Source of the DNA: an uncultured Mogibacterium sp.
Lineage (GTDB): Bacteria > Bacillota > Clostridia > Peptostreptococcales > Anaerovoracaceae
DNA length: 64,000 bases
Direction of reading: 5' to 3'
NCBI RefSeq assembly: GCF_938041965.1
Contig: NZ_CALISE010000014.1
Location: 4,835 to 68,834, forward strand
Below, piece after piece: positions 60,780 to 64,000 of the stretch. Below the pieces are notes generated by a model. That model ran no database searches. It worked only from the letters and a program-made list of their open reading frames with translations, and was not told the DNA's origin. Position 1 is the stretch's first letter. Each line of letters opens with the position of its first letter. The position numbers and the translations under genes were made by a program.

Positions 60780-60900
60780 GGAGATTAGACGCATTTAATG
60801 TATAATGTATATACAATAAAAAGTAGATTAAACACCGTATGATGCCGCAACATCGGCGGATTATGAACAGGATAAGATTAATTTATAGGAGGAAGTAGAT

Positions 60901-62685
60901 ATGGCTGCAAAAGTATTAGATATGAAGAAAAATGTACACGATCTGGCTACAGAATACCCAGAAGTGATAGATATCATGATTGAGCTCGGATTTAAGGACA
61001 TCTCGAATCCAGTTGCTCTTAATACGATGGGAAGGGTGATGACAATTCCAAAGGGCTCACAGATTAAGGGAATAGACCTGGATTCAATTGTATCTCTGTT
61101 TGAAGAAAAGGGCTTTGAGGTTATAAATGTTCCTGAGCTAAAGAAGAAGGAAGCAGCTAAAACCCCTAGGGCTAAAGAAGAATCATCAAAGCCGGCATTC
61201 GATATCAATAAACTAAATATTCCTGATTTTGCAAAAGCTTATATCAGAGAAGACGGAACTGTGGATGTAGATAAAGTACCTGATTTCGTAAAGAACTTTC
61301 TAGATGCTGATGGAAGAATCGATCCAAGCAAGCTCCCATCTTTTACATCAGGTAATGATGCGAAGCGTGAAGAAGAACCTGCATCCGAGGAAACTAACAA
61401 GCCTAAGACTGCTAGTGAGAGAGAGGTTCTGCTTCGTAGCTACATAGAGAGACTTACTAAGGGCGAAGATCTTGAAACGGTAAGAAAAGAGTTCGTCCAG
61501 AACTTCAAAGAAGTTGATGCCCTTGAAATTGCTAATGCGGAGCAGCATCTCATAAAAAGTGGAGTTCCTTATCAGGAGGTTCATAAGCTTTGTGATGTGC
61601 ATTCCGCACTATTCCACGGCTCAACTAAGCAGGAAAAGATTATGAATGCTGAGAAAGCCGTTGCAGCATCAAAAGAGGCTGCCCAGAGAAGGATGAATGG
61701 CGCAAATGACCGTAAGCAAGCAGAAGTTAAGGCTCAGGCGCTTGTCGCTGAACCTGGACATCCGTTAAACGTACTGACTCTCGAGAACGAGGGAATCGCT
61801 GAACAGATTGCAGTAATTAACAAGTTGTTCGAGGAAGGTGCGGACCGTTCTGTAATCACCGATGAACTAAATAAACTTCGTGATGTCTCTATTCACTATG
61901 CAAAGAAAGGCGACATAATCTACACGATACTTAAGAGTAGATACGATGTAACAGGCCCATCTGATGTAATGTGGACAGTCGATGATGAAATCAGAGATGA
62001 GCTAAGACACGTTACCGATGGAACACTATCCGATGAGGAGTGGCTAGAGAGATCCAAGGCAGTTGTTAAGCGAGCAGATGAGATGATTTATAAGGAGTCA
62101 AACATCCTGCTCCCAATCTGCGTACAGTTCTTCAAGGATGAAGAGTGGGAAGAAGTAGGGCGTGATCTCAAGGAATATGATTACTGCCTACTCAAGGAAG
62201 AACCGGCTGAATGGGCTAAAGCTTCTAAGGAGGATTATACGCATAGAGCAGCAAAGGAAGGTAAGAATGGGGCTGCTGCAAATGATGGGGACATCATATT
62301 CGCGAGTGGACACATGACTCCGTACCAGCTTGAGGCGATGTTAAATACCATTCCTCTCGAGTTAACATTTGTAGATCACGTGGATATGAACAGATACTAC
62401 AATGATAATGGTGAGAAGAAGCTGTTCAAGAGGCCAATCAGTTCGCTAGATAGAGAGGTTTATACTTGCCACCCACCAACGATTGAACCGATGGTTCGCA
62501 GCATAATATCTTCATTTAAATCAGGTGCGCAAGATAAGGTAGAGGTATGGATGAATAAAGGCGGAAGCGATGTCCTCGTGAGCTACAGGGCTGTTCGAGA
62601 TGCGAATGGTGAATATGTAGGAACTCTTGAATGCGTTCAGGTGATGGACGAAATCATGGAACACTACAAGGAGAAATTCCAGTAA
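60901..62685 (+). CDS. DUF1858-DUF438-PAS protein (putative redox/nitrosative sensor)
   Basis: This 594-residue cytoplasmic protein has an N-terminal DUF1858-like domain (about 1-70, VHDLATEYPEVIDIMIELGF), a linker with two short repeats (IPDFAKAYI / VPDFVKNFL), a DUF438 region with hemerythrin-like helices (about 165-440, HPLNVLTLENEGIAEQ and SDVMWTVDDEIRDEL) and a C-terminal PAS domain (about 460-594). In the helical region the usual Glu after the second His motif appears as Gly (HYAKKGDII), so metal binding may be altered. The domain set suggests a small-molecule or redox sensor related in part to the ScdA/RIC type. GGAGG precedes the ATG. A possible HcpR site lies upstream. Confidence 0.82.
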   Translation: MAAKVLDMKKNVHDLATEYPEVIDIMIELGFKDISNPVALNTMGRVMTIPKGSQIKGIDLDSIVSLFEEKGFEVINVPELKKKEAAKTPRAKEESSKPAFDINKLNIPDFAKAYIREDGTVDVDKVPDFVKNFLDADGRIDPSKLPSFTSGNDAKREEEPASEETNKPKTASEREVLLRSYIERLTKGEDLETVRKEFVQNFKEVDALEIANAEQHLIKSGVPYQEVHKLCDVHSALFHGSTKQEKIMNAEKAVAASKEAAQRRMNGANDRKQAEVKAQALVAEPGHPLNVLTLENEGIAEQIAVINKLFEEGADRSVITDELNKLRDVSIHYAKKGDIIYTILKSRYDVTGPSDVMWTVDDEIRDELRHVTDGTLSDEEWLERSKAVVKRADEMIYKESNILLPICVQFFKDEEWEEVGRDLKEYDYCLLKEEPAEWAKASKEDYTHRAAKEGKNGAAANDGDIIFASGHMTPYQLEAMLNTIPLELTFVDHVDMNRYYNDNGEKKLFKRPISSLDREVYTCHPPTIEPMVRSIISSFKSGAQDKVEVWMNKGGSDVLVSYRAVRDANGEYVGTLECVQVMDEIMEHYKEKFQ

Positions 62686-62728
62686 GAATTTATATAAAAA
62701 CTACACATGCCATACCGGATATTTTATG

Positions 62729-62752
62729 ATAATATAGTATCCACTATATTAT
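62729..62752. repeat. AT-rich inverted repeat before the NlpC/P60 gene
   Basis: ATAATATAGT (62729-62738) and ACTATATTAT (62743-62752) are exact reverse complements around ATCC. They lie where a promoter is expected and may be an operator. Confidence 0.4.
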
Positions 62753-62780
62753 TTAGAACAGAAGGATTGGGAAAGCACGC

Positions 62781-63428
62781 ATGGTATCAAAGCTAAGAAC
62801 AGCTTTTAAGAATATTAAGGTGATAGTCGTTACTGAATTGCTACTCATGGTAGTGATGGTATCGACTATTGTCGTTAAAGCAGATGCTATAAATGACCGA
62901 CGTGTTGTGACTAGGTATCTAAACGTGGCCACGCTCAAGACAATTAGCTCTGATAATAAATCAAGCGAATCGACTGGTATGAAGGCGACAATCACTAATG
63001 CTGAGACCGAGAGGAATATCAAGGTGGCAGAGGACAAGCGGGCGAGTGTAATTTCATTTGCGAGGCAGTTTATAGGTAAGCCGTATGTACTCGGTGGAAA
63101 GAGTCTCACCAACGGATGTGACTGTGCTTCATTCATAACACTGGTATATAAGGAGTATGGTTACAACTGGAAGATGGGTTCGGTTAATACGCTCTATGAT
63201 AACTGCGGTGGTACGCTTGTGTCAGTAGATGATATGAAGCCAGGAGATATAATTTTCTTTGGTAGAGGCACTAGGAGGCTTCACGTTGCAATGTATGCGG
63301 GAAATGGCCGCGTTGTACACGCCATGGATCCAGCTCACGATATTTGTGAGATTGATCTCTACAAGCCAGGTACTAAGACCACCTATAGTGGTAAGAGCAT
63401 ATTGGCAGTTAAGAGGATTATTAACTAG
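62781..63428 (+). CDS. Secreted NlpC/P60 peptidoglycan hydrolase
   Basis: This 215-residue protein has an N-terminal hydrophobic signal or anchor (about 10-35, VIVVTELLLMVVMVSTIVV), a polar stretch, and an NlpC/P60 domain (about 85-215). The catalytic Cys115 is in GCDCASFITL, His168 in RLHVAMYAG and the third residue is His180 (VVHAMDP). It would cut D-glutamyl-diaminopimelate-type peptide bonds in the wall. The usual DCSGF becomes DCASF. No SH3 or LysM targeting domain is present. Confidence 0.88.
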   Translation: MVSKLRTAFKNIKVIVVTELLLMVVMVSTIVVKADAINDRRVVTRYLNVATLKTISSDNKSSESTGMKATITNAETERNIKVAEDKRASVISFARQFIGKPYVLGGKSLTNGCDCASFITLVYKEYGYNWKMGSVNTLYDNCGGTLVSVDDMKPGDIIFFGRGTRRLHVAMYAGNGRVVHAMDPAHDICEIDLYKPGTKTTYSGKSILAVKRIIN

Positions 63429-63461
63429 AATTTTACTGAGTGTGTGAAGTCAGGGCTAAAA

Positions 63462-63851
63462 ATGAAACCATTGTATGATGAGCAGGTGTGCAGTTTTCTG
63501 CACTATCTTATTAAAAAAACGACTCCTTTTGTAATATTGGGAGTCGTTTACTATATTTGGCTGAGTATGACTCATTTGTATATTCCTTGCATCTTTAGAT
63601 CAATAACCGGTTATAGGTGTCCGTGCTGTGGTACGACAACCATGTGTGTAAGCATACTGAGGTTCAGGTTTAGCGATGCTTTCTATGCCAACCCGTTCAT
63701 CTTCACAACTATCCCATTTATACTGTTTGAGATAGTGTATAACGTATATCTGAGCTATACCGAAAAGCGCATGCCGCTATGGAACAAGATTCTGCTCGGA
63801 GTTTACTGCTCTGCGCTACTAATCTTTGCGATTATAAGAGATTTCATGTGA
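63462..63851 (+). CDS. DUF2752 membrane protein
   Basis: This protein of about 129 residues has three hydrophobic segments and the DUF2752 signature: CIFRSITGYRCPCCGTTTMC, that is CPxCG(T) followed by a helix, where family members usually have CPGCG(L/M)TR. ATG 63462 is preferred (AGGG upstream) over a GTG at 63444. It lies 33 bases after the NlpC/P60 gene and may be cotranscribed. The function of the family is unknown. Confidence 0.8.
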   Translation: MKPLYDEQVCSFLHYLIKKTTPFVILGVVYYIWLSMTHLYIPCIFRSITGYRCPCCGTTTMCVSILRFRFSDAFYANPFIFTTIPFILFEIVYNVYLSYTEKRMPLWNKILLGVYCSALLIFAIIRDFM

Positions 63852-63950
63852 AAGGCTCTGCATACAAACGTGAGTATGACGATTTAGCGAGAGATGGTAG
63901 ACGATAGAGACTTTCTGGTTACAAAACAATAAAAATGCGCTCCTTTGAAG

Positions 63951-64000
63951 TGCACCCCAAAAGTTAGACACAAACTAATTTTTGGAGGTGTACTTTTTAT
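63951..64000 (+). mobile_element. Left end of an IS3-family-like insertion sequence (cut by the window edge)
   Basis: The bases from 63951 (TGCACCCCAAAAGTTAGACA) resemble the terminal inverted repeat of IS3/IS150-group elements. A partly complementary TTTTTGGAGGTGTAC follows within 35 bases and supplies a GGAGG ribosome binding site. The final AT could be the start of the orfA ATG just beyond the window. No transposase sequence is visible, so this rests on the repeat alone. Confidence 0.55.

Overview
The window looks like chromosomal DNA of an anaerobic, low-to-moderate GC Gram-positive bacterium of the Clostridia (Eubacteriales). Supporting signs are ferredoxin-dependent 2-oxoacid metabolism, Rex and an iron alcohol dehydrogenase, a FabK/FabH/FabF type II fatty acid operon, CoaX, PepV, an ECF vitamin transporter subunit, an LPxTG-type surface protein and strong AGGAGG ribosome binding sites. 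It would fit a Family XIII/Anaerovoracaceae-type organism, but no rRNA gene is present to confirm this.

Layout. 1-3166: the end of a zinc/cadmium-type P1B ATPase, a Fur-family regulator, a MATE exporter and a small membrane protein. 3167-9823: a queuosine-precursor transporter behind a structured leader, an AT-rich sortase-anchored surface protein, and then minus-strand genes for an ECF S component, a cupin, a tandem class II aldolase-fold protein and a glycosyltransferase. 10016-14190: an IclR regulator, a P-loop ATPase and a four-subunit 2-oxoacid:ferredoxin oxidoreductase. 14367-25531: one long lipid operon (acpP-accBCDA-fabH-fabK-fabD-fabG-fabF-fabZ-marR-birA-bioY) with a recognisable promoter, a candidate operator and a terminator. 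Fatty acid synthesis, its likely regulator, the biotin ligase that activates AccB and the biotin importer are therefore made together.

25698-43087: housekeeping genes (metG, tatD, tilS, ftsH, a PucR-type regulator, coaX, dusB, an orphan solute-binding lipoprotein, pepV), followed by the t6A/RimI cluster tsaE-tsaB-rimI-tsaD and an ABC-F ATPase. 43358-49968: an iron alcohol dehydrogenase with a Rex-like operator, a second ACP, rex, a small 2[4Fe-4S] ferredoxin, a P-loop/Asp23-like fusion, three minus-strand membrane proteins and a class II aldolase. 50075-63851: larC with no lar partners, a HAD phosphatase, serine acetyltransferase, a TetM/EF-G-like GTPase fused to a YacP/Rae1-type nuclease, nfo, prmA, a MetA-aspartokinase fusion, a DUF1858/DUF438/PAS protein, an NlpC/P60 hydrolase and a DUF2752 protein. 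The last 50 bases look like the end of an IS3-family insertion sequence.

The strongest candidates for new biology are the GTPase-nuclease fusion (53841-56474), the bifunctional MetA-aspartokinase (58388-60649), the P-loop ATPase linked to the 2-oxoacid oxidoreductase, and the P-loop/Asp23 fusion. No CRISPR array, prophage, tRNA or rRNA gene was seen.
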